A stretch of DNA of 64,000 bases from contig JAFKHH010000014.1 of the NCBI GenBank assembly GCA_017306865.1, positions 62,001 through 126,000 on the forward strand. The letters are read 5' to 3'. This DNA is from Filimonas sp. (lineage in GTDB: Bacteria > Bacteroidota > Bacteroidia > Chitinophagales > Chitinophagaceae). Positions 1 through 8,776 of the stretch are shown here, in pieces. The position numbers were made by a program, and so were the translations under genes. Under the pieces are notes generated by a model that did not search any database, was not told the origin of the DNA, and saw only the letters and a program-made list of their open reading frames with translations. How positions within the stretch are numbered: position 1 is the first letter of the stretch; every line of letters starts with the position of its first letter.

Positions 1-1212
1 CTTGGACCTGTAGAAGACCCTGACAGGCTGATCGAAGCAGCACAACAACAATACAAACAAAGCTTCGATGCATGGCTGTCATTATTCTTTGACCGGGAAG
101 ATCATGCGCCTGTTCCGCCTCCTGCATCACTGGTGTATAACAATATCCCCTTTAAAGTAATTAACAGGTCTGATGCCGCTGCCATTATTGGTAGTCTAAC
201 AAACCTTGCAGGTCACCCCATCTATAACTTGCATGACGATGTACGATTTCCCGACGAAGCAAACGCAGTATTTCTGCTAACGGAAGAAGATGTTCAAGTA
301 GACATACTGGAGCTGCCCGTTATTATAAACGAGCATCCCAACATTTACATACTGGGATATATTTTTCGCAAAAATCTTACGGCAACAAAATATATCAAAG
401 TTGGTGATGCGGAAAGCTCACCCGCTTTAGTAGTTCTTGGCGATATAGCTGCTCCCGCCATTATACTGAATGGCAACATCCATTACATAGGAGGTAACCT
501 CGCCTGCGATAGCATTACAGGTAACAATCCTTACGGAGCATTGCATATAAAAGGAGAACTAACTACATGGCTTATTTATAGCAACGACATGGCTATACAC
601 ATTGCCCGTCTGCGTGCAGTGCAGGCTATTCATTGCACACCATATATGAAACTTCCCATTATGGTACAGGACGAGCAGGGCAATATCTTCCATATTGAAA
701 AGCATTTTCCCAATACCAATTTCCTGTCCGATATAGTCAACGATAGTTATATAGAAAAAGACAAAGATGGACAGGAAAAAATATGCAATGAATATTTCAT
801 ATTCCCTTCCCCATCGTTACTTCAAGTGCAGGAAAAAATAACCCGCTATCAATATACACACTTCCGTGAGCAGTTTGTAGCAATGGTCAATGCACTGGCA
901 ACCTTACCCAAAGTAAAAGAAACAGGCATAACATCCGGCTTTAACAGTGCAGGCATATATACATTCATTGTAAGTAAAGAACAAGGCTATACTTATTACC
1001 GCCTGGGCATGCTGGACGATGCCCCTGTATCTGTAAGACGAACAGGTATCTACAATGTCCAGGAGAATACCATTACACTTTTATTGGAATACCTGGATGA
1101 AAACAAGGATGCACAATATCAATGGCAGGGAGATGAAACCACGCCAGGCACGGAATTCAACAGTACAAAACATGCTATGTTCTGCGCATTTAATGAGTTA
1201 ATAAAAAAATAG
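1..1212 (+). CDS. Hypothetical protein with beta-helix-like core, 5' end cut by window
   Basis: The reading frame is open from base 1, so the gene begins upstream; the first in-frame start-like codon here (GTG at 133) is internal. About 403 codons are visible. In-window residues about 140-205 run as short beta strands with Gly/Asn turns (VVLGDIAAPAIILNGNIHYI, GGNLACDSITG, GALHIKGEL), a pattern seen in polymer-forming or right-handed beta-helix proteins. No signal peptide can be judged and I see no catalytic motif. The C-terminal part (TYYRLGMLDDAPVSV onward) resembles no family I recognise. Function unknown. Confidence 0.75.
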   Translation, partial: LGPVEDPDRLIEAAQQQYKQSFDAWLSLFFDREDHAPVPPPASLVYNNIPFKVINRSDAAAIIGSLTNLAGHPIYNLHDDVRFPDEANAVFLLTEEDVQVDILELPVIINEHPNIYILGYIFRKNLTATKYIKVGDAESSPALVVLGDIAAPAIILNGNIHYIGGNLACDSITGNNPYGALHIKGELTTWLIYSNDMAIHIARLRAVQAIHCTPYMKLPIMVQDEQGNIFHIEKHFPNTNFLSDIVNDSYIEKDKDGQEKICNEYFIFPSPSLLQVQEKITRYQYTHFREQFVAMVNALATLPKVKETGITSGFNSAGIYTFIVSKEQGYTYYRLGMLDDAPVSVRRTGIYNVQENTITLLLEYLDENKDAQYQWQGDETTPGTEFNSTKHAMFCAFNELIKK

Positions 1213-1227
1213 GATAGTGACAGAATT

Positions 1228-1257
1228 GGAAGGCGTAAACACGCCCTCCTTTCATTT
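1228..1257 (+). terminator. Weak hairpin after the first gene
   Basis: An imperfect stem (GGAAGGCGT pairing with ACGCCCTCC) lies 16 bases after the stop codon and is followed by a T-rich run (TTTCATTT). Plausible intrinsic terminator, but the U-tract is interrupted. The remaining bases up to the next gene hold no convincing gene. Confidence 0.4.
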
Positions 1258-1481
1258 GGACTGTGAAGTAAAGGGTCTGCTCAACCTATTACTTAACGAG
1301 TTGAATATTTTTCGCCAACTGACTGCTTTTTTTGTAAAGCCGTTGCATAGCATCGTATTTTTTTCTGATAACAATGCAAGCCACCTCCATGTATTGGTCG
1401 CATGCGCTGTACAACTATTTATTTATTTTCCAGTAAATTGCTTTTTTACAAAACAAACCTGCATCAGGTAAATCCATTAGC

Positions 1482-2399
1482 ATGTTAAAACACATCCTTC
1501 TTTGTTGCGCTCTATTTGTGTTCACCACTATCGTATCCGCGCAAAACAAACACAACAATACTGCCACCACCCAGGTTATACCATTTGACCTTACAGAAGC
1601 TAACAACATGGTGGTAAAAGCCATCATTAACCAGGCAGACACCGTGCGCCTCATGTTTCATACTGCTTCATCTGAAGTTACACTAATAGAAGAGGCTACA
1701 CAAAAAATGAAATCGTTGCAATTTGAAAGAACGGATAGTGTGAGCAGTTGGGGTGGCGCAGGCAATACGTCCCGGCACAGTAAAAGCAATACCGTAAGTA
1801 TAGGTACGCTTACCTGGAATAATATTGCTATCTGGGAGAATAAAAATTCAGGACCACATACAGACGGCAAGTTTGGCACAGACTTGTTTGCAAACAAAGT
1901 AGTAGAAATAGATTTCGATAAAAAACAGATCATACTCCACACCACACTTCCGGCAAAAGCTAAACATTTTACACAGCTAAAGCTATCCAGGCAAAGCGAT
2001 CTGTTGTTTTTACAAGCCACTTGCAAAACGGACAGCAACGCTTATGAAAATAAATTCCTGATCCACTCCGGCTACTCCGGCACACTACTGCTCGATGACC
2101 AGTTTGTTGCAAACAACAAAATAGACGGACAGCTAAAAACGATAGATGAGAAATCTTTAAAGGATTCTTATGGCAACGTACTGAAAGTGAAAAAAGCGAT
2201 CTTACCCACATTTATGATCGGTAACGAGAAACTTGTAAATGTACCTGCAGGTTTTTTCCAGGGAGCTATAGGCAGGCAAAAGATGAGCATTATTGGTGGC
2301 GATGTTTTGAAACGTTTCAACATTATTATCGATGCGCAACGCGATTACATTTACCTGAAAGCAAATAAACTGCATAGCACCCCCTATTCAAATGCATAA
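1482..2399 (+). CDS. Exported retropepsin/pepsin-like protein with both active-site Asp replaced
   Basis: 305 aa with a clear signal peptide (residues 1-20, ending VSA before QN), so probably periplasmic or surface. The layout matches the two-lobed aspartyl-protease-like proteins common in Bacteroidota: an N-lobe start (IPFDLTEANNMVVKAIIN), GTDLFANKVVEIDFD near residue 132, a C-lobe (FLIHSGYSGTLLLDD, 192-206) and a closing GGDVLKRFNIIID. The catalytic D-T/S-G triads are altered: His60-Thr-Ala at the first and His195-Ser-Gly at the second. What I see is the fold signature with both aspartates missing. I infer a non-proteolytic relative, perhaps a binding or scaffold protein. Confidence 0.75.
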   Translation: MLKHILLCCALFVFTTIVSAQNKHNNTATTQVIPFDLTEANNMVVKAIINQADTVRLMFHTASSEVTLIEEATQKMKSLQFERTDSVSSWGGAGNTSRHSKSNTVSIGTLTWNNIAIWENKNSGPHTDGKFGTDLFANKVVEIDFDKKQIILHTTLPAKAKHFTQLKLSRQSDLLFLQATCKTDSNAYENKFLIHSGYSGTLLLDDQFVANNKIDGQLKTIDEKSLKDSYGNVLKVKKAILPTFMIGNEKLVNVPAGFFQGAIGRQKMSIIGGDVLKRFNIIIDAQRDYIYLKANKLHSTPYSNA

Positions 2400-2507
2400 A
2401 CGGCTGCATATACAAAACATTGAAGCTGATCATAAAAAGGGGAAAAAAACGGGGTTAGAATAACTTACTTCTGCCTACTATTGACCTTAATTAAAATCCA
2501 AAGGGCA

Positions 2508-2918
2508 ATGAGTAATTTATTTTTGATAGTAGAAATGCAGACCCGGGAAGCTATCTTTTATAAAATTTATTGTGGAAAAAACAGCAGCAGACATAAAGCC
2601 CCGAACGAATTCTTTTTTCCAAAAGGAGTTCGCATGTTCATTGTGGATGATTATGGCATAAAGTATTATCGCAAGACATTAAGTTATCTGGCAAGTAATA
2701 ACCGCATGCTGTTCGGCACACTGGAACTGATCCCCTCTTCTTATGATTTTGACAGGATCCTCAATATGCTTTCTATAGAAGGTGAATCACTACCCATTGA
2801 AGCCCACCTTGTTTTAAACGCCATGAACTTCTCTGGCACATACGATAAATTATTTGCCATAGAGAAAGAAGGTTCCTACAGCGAAGAACTGGAAGAAGCA
2901 TTACTGGAGTTTGCATAA
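2508..2918 (+). CDS. Hypothetical small soluble protein
   Basis: About 136 aa. A TTG at 2481 is in frame, but the ATG at 2508 (MSNLFLIVEMQTREAIFYKI) is preferred because the upstream stretch is AT-rich and promoter-like. No signal peptide or membrane segment. The middle reads RMLFGTLELIPSSYDFDRIL and the C-terminus is acidic (SEELEEALLEFA). I do not recognise the family. It is followed by a strong terminator, so it is probably monocistronic. Confidence 0.6.
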   Translation: MSNLFLIVEMQTREAIFYKIYCGKNSSRHKAPNEFFFPKGVRMFIVDDYGIKYYRKTLSYLASNNRMLFGTLELIPSSYDFDRILNMLSIEGESLPIEAHLVLNAMNFSGTYDKLFAIEKEGSYSEELEEALLEFA

Positions 2919-2952
2919 CGCCTAGTCTATTTTACATCCCTATATCTTTATA

Positions 2953-2990
2953 AAAAAGCGCCCCCACACCTTCGGTGTAGGGGCGCTTTT
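2953..2990. terminator. Strong bidirectional intrinsic terminator
   Basis: A GC-rich stem (GCGCCCCCACACC pairing with GGTGTAGGGGCGC) with a TTCG tetraloop, flanked by A5 and T4, sits between two convergent genes. It can serve both strands. Confidence 0.9.
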
Positions 2991-3028
2991 AAAATCTTAC
3001 AGCCCTTCATTTACATCCCCCGCAAGGC

Positions 3029-3541
3029 TTACGCTTGTACAATCATTTCCCTGATAGCAGACAAATGGTGGTCATCATGCTCTGCAACAAAATATACCAG
3101 GTCTATAATACGCATAGGTGTACGCAGCCGCGGGTGCAATGCTGTATGCTCCAGGCTTGACTCTTCCACTTGCCACAGGCGCGTAACAAATTTTGCTCTC
3201 CATGTTTTGAACGCTGCTATCAGTTCTGCAACAGTAGACGCATTGTGGTTAGCGTTATGCGTGCGCTGGTTGGTCAGGTCTGCTACCGTCAGTTCCGGCT
3301 TACCCTCCAGCAAGTCTTCCAGCCTGCTATACCACAAAGGCTCCAGGTCTGCCAGGTGCCCCGCATGCTCCTTTGCAGACCATTTATCATCAGGCTTTCT
3401 TGTTAGTACTTCTTCAGGCACATCTGCCAGCAACTCCTGCAAGCGCACAGGTGCCCCTGCAAGACGCTCAATAATTACAGGCAACAAACCATTATCTTCT
3501 ATCACCGGGAAGTGCCGGTTAAACCATGCTGTCTTTTTCAT
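3029..3541 (-). CDS. DinB family protein
   Basis: 170 aa, the usual size for the DinB/YfiT four-helix-bundle family, whose members bind a divalent metal through three histidines; some act as thiol-dependent transferases. Visible here are WSAKEHAGHL (His59/His62) after the first helix and EHDDHHLSAI (His154, His157, His158) in the last helix, the expected metal-ligand positions. No signal peptide, so cytoplasmic. It ends towards the shared terminator at 2953-2990. The substrate cannot be told from sequence; a second, distant DinB protein lies at 7698-8213. Confidence 0.85.
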   Translation of the reverse strand: MKKTAWFNRHFPVIEDNGLLPVIIERLAGAPVRLQELLADVPEEVLTRKPDDKWSAKEHAGHLADLEPLWYSRLEDLLEGKPELTVADLTNQRTHNANHNASTVAELIAAFKTWRAKFVTRLWQVEESSLEHTALHPRLRTPMRIIDLVYFVAEHDDHHLSAIREMIVQA

Positions 3542-3705
3542 ACTTTAAAACTACCTAATATTTTTACACGCAACACTTCATTTACCTGCTGGAAATGCAA
3601 TGTCACGCACCTGCACAGCATAAACATATATTTGTCTTCTCTATTGTCCCAGCAAAGTCAACAGATAGTTGCCTCCCCCAATCAGCTTTTTTAGCAGAAA
3701 CATCC

Positions 3706-3900
3706 GGCCTCAGAAAAGCTGCGTTAAGAAAATTGTTATGACCGCCGGAAAAATCCATTGCTGTTTGAGCCATAAGCAACTTACTTAATTATGCTGTAAG
3801 TGGCGAGTTCAATGGATTTCGGCGGGCAGGACAATTTTTAGCCTGCTTTTCTGCAGCCTTGATCTTTTTGGTTACTTTTTGTATCAAGACAAAAAGTGAC
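3706..3900. repeat. Large imperfect inverted repeat plus a second palindrome
   Basis: Arms at about 3706-3760 and 3810-3858 are complementary over about 50 bases with small gaps (AAAATTGT, CCGCCG and AAAATCCATTG on one side; CAATGGATTT, CGGCGG and ACAATTTT on the other), around a 49-base spacer that itself contains CTTAC...GTAAG. A second palindrome follows at 3871-3900 (GTTACTTTTTGT and ACAAAAAGTGAC). It lies in a gene-free stretch (3542-4207) otherwise holding only AT-rich DNA that probably includes the promoter of the permease gene. Looks like a structured mobile or REP-like element. Confidence 0.75.
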
Positions 3901-4207
3901 ACCGTCGGTAGACAAATAAAAACTTACAATTAAATAGGCAAATAAATTTTACCCGGGTAATAATGATTTATCTTCTCTACTATAATTTTTATCAATAGTT
4001 CATGCCTTCTATCATCATAGCCCGGTATAGCAGTAACTACAAAGCACCGACAATAAACATCAGGCCCTCATCACAATAGAACACATAGTGTATCGAAACC
4101 GGACAGTCACTATTGCTTTACAGGCAATAAATTATTGGTTAGCAATCGCTTACTAAACAGGCATTGCATTCGCAGACGATATAGCATAAGCCAACAACGT
4201 ATTTGCT

Positions 4208-6580
4208 ATGTTTAAAAACTATCTCAAGATCGCCTGGCGCAATCTTATGAAGAGCAAAGTCTTCTCCCTGATCAACATCCTTGGTCTCACCATCGGCATT
4301 ACAGTGTGCATGATGATCTTTCTGTACATCAATAATGAATATAGCTTCGACAACTTTCATAAGAAAGGGAAAAACATTTACCGCGTTATGCGCGGGTACG
4401 ATGCCACTAAGCCGCGCGTAGCTTACCTCTCCGGCCCATACGCAACATCTTTATTAAATGAATATCCAAACGATATTAAAGCAGCCGTGCGCGTGCAAGC
4501 CGGTTCCGGGCTCATCACTATAGACAACCAGTCTTTCCGTGAACCGGAATTATTAACCGCGGATTCCGGCTTTTTCAATTTGTTTTCCTATAAACTATTA
4601 AAAGGAGACCCCTCCACTGTTTTAAAAGAGCCGGGCAGCATTGTGCTGACAGAAAGTGCAGCTAAAAAATATTTCGGCAATGCCGACCCAATGGGCAAAA
4701 TAGTAAAAGTAGATAAAACACTTACCCTGAAAGTAACGGGCATTGCAGCAGATGCGCCTGTAAACTCTCACCTCTCCTTCAATGTTATTATCCCATTTTC
4801 CAATTATTACAATGAACAATGGTTCAAAGGCTGGCTGGCGCACAATCATTTTGTATATGTAGAATTAAACGATCATACAGATGTGGCCGCGCTGCAAAAG
4901 AAGTTTCCGGCGTTCATGGATAAGTACGTAGGTGACGTACTGGCACACTTTGGTAGAAAGTTTGATCTTGCGTTAACCCCGCTTAGAGATATTTATTTTG
5001 AACCCACCTCTCCTTTCGACAATTCAAAACATGGGGAGAAGTCTGTTGTGTACATATTTCTTTCCATTGCCGCACTCATCCTGCTGATCGCCTCTATCAA
5101 CTTTATGAACCTGTCTACTGTTCGCGCAGGTGACCGCTCCAAAGAGGTAGGCTTACGTAAAGTAATGGGCGCATTACGCACACAACTGATCTGGCAGTTT
5201 ATAGCAGAGTCTATGTTGCTCGTTATTATCTCCTGCATTTTATCGCTCGGCCTGCTTAGCATCCTCATGCCTGCCTATAGTAACCTGCTGGGTTATCCGT
5301 TATCTATTCCGTGGGGCAAAGCGCCACTCTACTTATTCCTGCTCAGCGTTATTATTGTTGTCGGCTTTCTCGCTGGCAGCTACCCGGCCTTTGTACTATC
5401 AGCCTTCGCACCTATCGAATCCCTCAAAGGCAAATTACGGTTAGGCAAGGGCGGTTCACTATTCCGGCATGTATTGGTAGTAATACAATTCAGCATATCT
5501 GTTTTCCTGGTTATTGGAACAATAGCAATTGTAAAACAGTTGAACTATGTAAAGAATAAATCACTCGGCTATGACAAAGAACAATCACTGACGGTACAAA
5601 TAAACAACGATGATCTCTATACCAACAGGGAAACCTTCAGAAGAGAGTTATTGGCAAATTCTACTGTCAGCTCTGTTTCATTTATGTCCGGTGAGCCCGG
5701 AGGCTTCTTTGATACACAGGTATATGATGTAGAAGGAAAAAATGAAAAATGGTACTGCCGTACTGAGTTTACCGATTTTGATTGTGTAAAAACATTGGGG
5801 CTGAAGATCATTGCAGGGCGCGACTTTTCACGCAGCTTTTCTACAGATAGTTCAGAGGCGGCTATTATAAACAGGACTGCCGCTACAGAACTGGGCCTTA
5901 CGCCGGAACAGGCTATTGGCAAATGGGTGAAGAACACTATACGTGACAGCACAAGAAGAAGGATCGTTGGTGTACTGGAAGACTTCAATTTTCTATCGCT
6001 CAAACAAAAAATGGATCCGCTGCTGGTTACACCAGGCAATGACCACCGTGTAGCCGTAATAAAAATAAAACCGGGTAATGTAACTGCAGGTGTAGAGGCA
6101 ACAAGGCGTGCCTATAAAACAGTAGCGCCGGATTATCCGTTTGAATATAACTTTCTCGACGATCAGTTCAGCCGGTTATACAAGAAAGACATACGTCAGC
6201 GCTCGATCATTACTATTTTTTCCGGCCTCGCTATTTTTATTGCCTGTCTTGGTTTGTTCGGCCTCGCCTCATTCACTGCAGCCAAGCGTACAAAAGAGAT
6301 CGGCGTGCGCAAAGTGCTGGGGTCATCTGTCTCCAACATCGTAGTTCTGTTGTCTAAAGATCTGCTAAAGCCTGTATTGATTGCCAATCTCATTGCAATA
6401 CCATTGGGCTATTGGGCTATGCATAACTGGCTGGAGAGTTTTGCTTACCGCACCGCGTTACCATGGTGGCTGTTTTTATTGGCTGCCGGCCTCGGTGTTG
6501 TAGTAGCGTTGCTTACCGTAAGTGCGCAGGCAGTAAAAGCTGCGGTTGCAAACCCGATTACCTCCCTGCGGTCAGAATAA
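4208..6580 (+). CDS. ABC transporter permease, FtsX/MacB type (two FtsX domains)
   Basis: 790 aa, typical of the Bacteroidota double-FtsX permease family. It starts MFKNYLKIAWRNLMKSK followed by the first membrane helix (about 20-42), a MacB-type periplasmic domain (about 50-270), a three-helix FtsX block (about 275-410, with FMNLSTVRAGDRSKEVGLRK), a further helix near 425, a second periplasmic domain and a C-terminal FtsX block (about 670-790, with FTAAKRTKEIGVRKVLG). Such permeases work with a separate ATPase in export or mechanotransmission rather than import; no ATPase gene is adjacent, so the partner must be encoded elsewhere. The following intergenic palindrome may end the transcript. 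Confidence 0.92.
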   Translation: MFKNYLKIAWRNLMKSKVFSLINILGLTIGITVCMMIFLYINNEYSFDNFHKKGKNIYRVMRGYDATKPRVAYLSGPYATSLLNEYPNDIKAAVRVQAGSGLITIDNQSFREPELLTADSGFFNLFSYKLLKGDPSTVLKEPGSIVLTESAAKKYFGNADPMGKIVKVDKTLTLKVTGIAADAPVNSHLSFNVIIPFSNYYNEQWFKGWLAHNHFVYVELNDHTDVAALQKKFPAFMDKYVGDVLAHFGRKFDLALTPLRDIYFEPTSPFDNSKHGEKSVVYIFLSIAALILLIASINFMNLSTVRAGDRSKEVGLRKVMGALRTQLIWQFIAESMLLVIISCILSLGLLSILMPAYSNLLGYPLSIPWGKAPLYLFLLSVIIVVGFLAGSYPAFVLSAFAPIESLKGKLRLGKGGSLFRHVLVVIQFSISVFLVIGTIAIVKQLNYVKNKSLGYDKEQSLTVQINNDDLYTNRETFRRELLANSTVSSVSFMSGEPGGFFDTQVYDVEGKNEKWYCRTEFTDFDCVKTLGLKIIAGRDFSRSFSTDSSEAAIINRTAATELGLTPEQAIGKWVKNTIRDSTRRRIVGVLEDFNFLSLKQKMDPLLVTPGNDHRVAVIKIKPGNVTAGVEATRRAYKTVAPDYPFEYNFLDDQFSRLYKKDIRQRSIITIFSGLAIFIACLGLFGLASFTAAKRTKEIGVRKVLGSSVSNIVVLLSKDLLKPVLIANLIAIPLGYWAMHNWLESFAYRTALPWWLFLLAAGLGVVVALLTVSAQAVKAAVANPITSLRSE

Positions 6581-6581
6581 A

Positions 6582-6746
6582 AAATTTGAAATTTGAGATT
6601 TGAGATTTGAGATTCGTTCTGCTAACCACAAAGCACGCTCAAAGTACGCCAGGGTTTGCCTTTGCGTCCTCCGTGAAATAACTTTGTGAGCTTTGTGGTT
6701 AGTTTATAACAAATGAATTTCAAATCTCCAATCTCAAATTTCAAAT
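6582..6746. repeat. Nested intergenic palindromes (families A and C)
   Basis: Outer arms 6582-6614 and 6715-6746 are built from repeats of TTTGAGA and AAATTTGA and their complement (family A). Inside lies a second palindrome, 6622-6702, whose ends are CTAACCACAAAG and CTTTGTGGTTAG (family C). It fills the whole gap between two convergent genes and could act as a bidirectional terminator. The same word families recur elsewhere in the window. Confidence 0.85.
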
Positions 6747-6750
6747 CATC

Positions 6751-7095
6751 TTACACCACCATCAACTCACGCACTTCCACATTACCGCCTATTTCGAATA
6801 TAGGGCAGCCTTTTGCAATCTCTGCCGCTTCTTCAAGGGAATCTGCCTTTACAACAATAAAGCCGCCTAAAGCCTCTTTAATTTCGCTATAAGGCCCATC
6901 AGTGATCACCCCCTTAGGCTTCACCACCTTTCCACTTGCATGCAGCCTGTTGCCACGGCTCGCCAGTTTACCGTCCGCAGCTATACCAGACACCCAGTCC
7001 ATCCATCTTTGCGTAAGCGCAGCAGCATTTTCTGCTGTAGCAGTAGATGGCTTCGTATAATCTTCTGATCTGAATGCGAATAAATAATCTTTCAT
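6751..7095 (-). CDS. YCII-related (YciI/DGPF) family protein
   Basis: 114 aa. The family signature is clear: a basic/aromatic N-terminus (MKDYLFAFRSED), the ITDGPYSEIKEALGGF motif in the middle (the DGPF-x-E-x-KE region) and a C-terminal ferredoxin-like strand-helix unit with EEAAEIAKGCP. Members form small alpha-beta dimers; some have dehalogenase-like or isomerase-like roles, and many are fused to or near sigma factors. None of those is adjacent here, so the job is open. Cytoplasmic. Confidence 0.85.
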   Translation of the reverse strand: MKDYLFAFRSEDYTKPSTATAENAAALTQRWMDWVSGIAADGKLASRGNRLHASGKVVKPKGVITDGPYSEIKEALGGFIVVKADSLEEAAEIAKGCPIFEIGGNVEVRELMVV

Positions 7096-7697
7096 TGTTT
7101 CTGTTTTTAAAATGAATTAAGACGTTTACATCTTAATAATGCATGGGAAAGGAAAAACTGGACAAACCAGGACAATTTTTTTCCGCATAAAATTAAAAAC
7201 AAAGTATCAGAGCCTGTTTAATTTTCATCACGCCCGTTATTATCTACTAATCTTTGAGCAAAATGACGCGGGTTCTATAGACACAATTAGTTTCTACGGC
7301 GAAAACCCCGCGAAGCTGCAGTCAACAATCAGCATAAGAAAAGCAATACATGAATTGTAAACAGGCCCCAGGCAACAAGGGCTTAATGATGTTATATAAA
7401 GGAGTATGGCCCCAGCAACAGAATTGCTATAAAACATAGTTGCGTCGCACACTTCAGCAGTTGGTTCCCTGTCCCATCAGCCCAATGTCAGTAAGTTAAG
7501 AGTGGGCCACTTTCAAAAGACATATTTTCTTATTATGGATACACCTAAAAAGTGGCCCACTCTGGCGCATCTGTCTTTCTGATCCTCTTAACTTAATGAC
7601 ATTGCCCATCAGCTATGCAGCCAGGTTTATTGCACAAGGTGCAGGATAATACCCACCAGGGTTGCTTATTAATTAAGACAAGCAGCTAACAGCCCTT
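7096..7697. other. Gene-free stretch with a long palindrome
   Basis: The first part (7098-7440) is AT-rich with a 73-codon plus-strand frame (7139-7360) that has no recognisable domain and is not called. The second part holds the palindrome described at 7484-7612. It also contains, near 7441-7463, a copy of the word TGCGTCGCACACTT that reappears at 28649-28662 and, inverted, at about 31876-31890. Confidence 0.6.
7484..7612. repeat. Nested inverted repeat with GTGGGCCACTT core
   Basis: The left side reads CAATGTCAGTAAGTTAAG then AGTGGGCCACTTT; the right side reads AAAGTGGCCCACTC then CTTAACTTAATGACATTG. The outer and inner arm pairs are each nearly perfect, separated on the right by about 22 bases. 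The outer word (CAATGTC-TTAAGTTAA) is reused at about 17165, 31780 and 42155-42282. Confidence 0.75.
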
Positions 7698-8213
7698 CTA
7701 CGCGCTATGAAAAGACTCATACATCTTCCTCAACTGATGCGTATGGCGCTCCAGGTGAAACAATAAAAAGTTCCACCATTCATAGCGCGTCATCAGCCCC
7801 TCTCCCGGCATCTCCATATCCATGCACAGTGCAAACGGATCTTTGGCTGCTATATTTTCAAGATGCCCCTGCTTTATATGAGCCAATTGCTCCAGCAACG
7901 CATTCTTTGTAAAAGGGCCATCTCCCGGCAGTATAAAGCCAGGTGATTGCATTTTTATCTCAACATCCAGGAACACCTTTGCCAGCCCATCCACCTTTTC
8001 ATCAAAGGCACGGTCGGCAGCCTGGGTATTATCATCCGGTATACCGCCAGTAGCCTTAATCACATGATCAGCCACCTGCCCCGGCGTCCAGCCGCCATAA
8101 GAAGGCACCCTGTTCATCTCATCTTCATGAATAGCCCATAGCAATCCTGAAAATGCCCCATAGTGCTTTTCAAAACGGGTAGCAAGGTCTGCTCTTATAA
8201 TAGCTTGTTCCAT
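7698..8213 (-). CDS. DinB superfamily protein
   Basis: 171 aa with DinB four-helix features: GGWTPGQVADHVIKATGG (His50) after helix one, the middle helix QLAHIKQGHLENI, and LLFHLERHTHQLRKM at the C-terminus, giving the expected three-His metal site. Only distantly similar to the DinB protein at 3029-3541, so not a recent duplicate. Cytoplasmic. Monocistronic by position, with its start facing the promoter region of the next gene. Confidence 0.8.
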   Translation of the reverse strand: MEQAIIRADLATRFEKHYGAFSGLLWAIHEDEMNRVPSYGGWTPGQVADHVIKATGGIPDDNTQAADRAFDEKVDGLAKVFLDVEIKMQSPGFILPGDGPFTKNALLEQLAHIKQGHLENIAAKDPFALCMDMEMPGEGLMTRYEWWNFLLFHLERHTHQLRKMYESFHSA

Positions 8214-8419
8214 ATTGTTTGTATTTATGCAACAAAACTACCTGACACAAAGCATTTACACAGGGTGTGAAGCCGCCATTAAAAGGGGGCTATAGCGTCA
8301 GTCAAACCACTTGACTAAAGCATTTTTAACCAATAAGTACATGTAGCTCTTAGCTATAATTTCGTTCTTACACACACCTATACCAAGTATTCCGTTATAT
8401 AAAATAGTTGTAGAAATTT

Positions 8420-8451
8420 GGCTACAACCCGCTGTAAAAGCGGGTTCAGCC
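8420..8451 (+). other. Hairpin in the leader/promoter region
   Basis: A stem GGCT/AGCC continuing into AACCCGCT and AGCGGGTT with a GTAAA loop. It lies between the divergent DinB gene (ends its 5' side at 8213) and the small gene at 8522. The rest of 8214-8521 is AT-rich promoter DNA with no gene. Confidence 0.5.
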
Positions 8452-8495
8452 CATTAAAATAAAGGAAACATGCCTCTCTTATCTCTATTATGAGA

Positions 8496-8503
8496 TACCT
8501 TTG
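8496..8503 (+). promoter_or_regulatory. Putative Bacteroidota -7 box
   Basis: TACCTTTG matches the Bacteroidota TAnnTTTG -7 consensus and sits 18 bases before the ATG at 8522, giving a short leader. No convincing -33 TTTG box at the usual distance. Confidence 0.5.
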
Positions 8504-8521
8504 GCCCGATAAGTAACCGAT

Positions 8522-8776
8522 ATGAAGACCATAACTTTCCTTGAACCATTCTTACTGAAGCTACCAGTATATACTACTAATATCGATTCGCTCATAGAGA
8601 CCCTGCGCGATCATGAATACAAGGTAACTTATACGCCTGCGAATGTAGAAGACTATTATGAGCTGGAAGTACCGGTAGATAACTATGCACACTCCAACCT
8701 TTTTGTACAACTGGTTATAACCATTGTTGCAGGGCACGATGATATATTGAAATACCTGCTGGAGCTGCCACTATAA
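8522..8776 (+). CDS. Hypothetical 84-aa protein
   Basis: A small acidic protein starting MKTITFLEPFLLKLPVYTT. A consensus -7 box lies directly upstream, which supports expression. No signal peptide; the last 30 residues are hydrophobic (NLFVQLVITIVAGHDDILKY) but interrupted by charges, so probably not membrane-spanning. I do not recognise a family and the neighbours give no hint. Confidence 0.55.
   Translation: MKTITFLEPFLLKLPVYTTNIDSLIETLRDHEYKVTYTPANVEDYYELEVPVDNYAHSNLFVQLVITIVAGHDDILKYLLELPL

Noticed and set aside
1217-1471. 84-codon plus-strand open frame after the first gene
   Set aside because: It starts inside the hairpin, has no recognisable domain or hydrophobic pattern and reads like AT-rich non-coding DNA.
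7139-7360. 73-codon plus-strand open frame upstream of the second DinB gene
   Set aside because: No domain, no promoter box and composition of non-coding DNA; it could still be real but cannot be supported.
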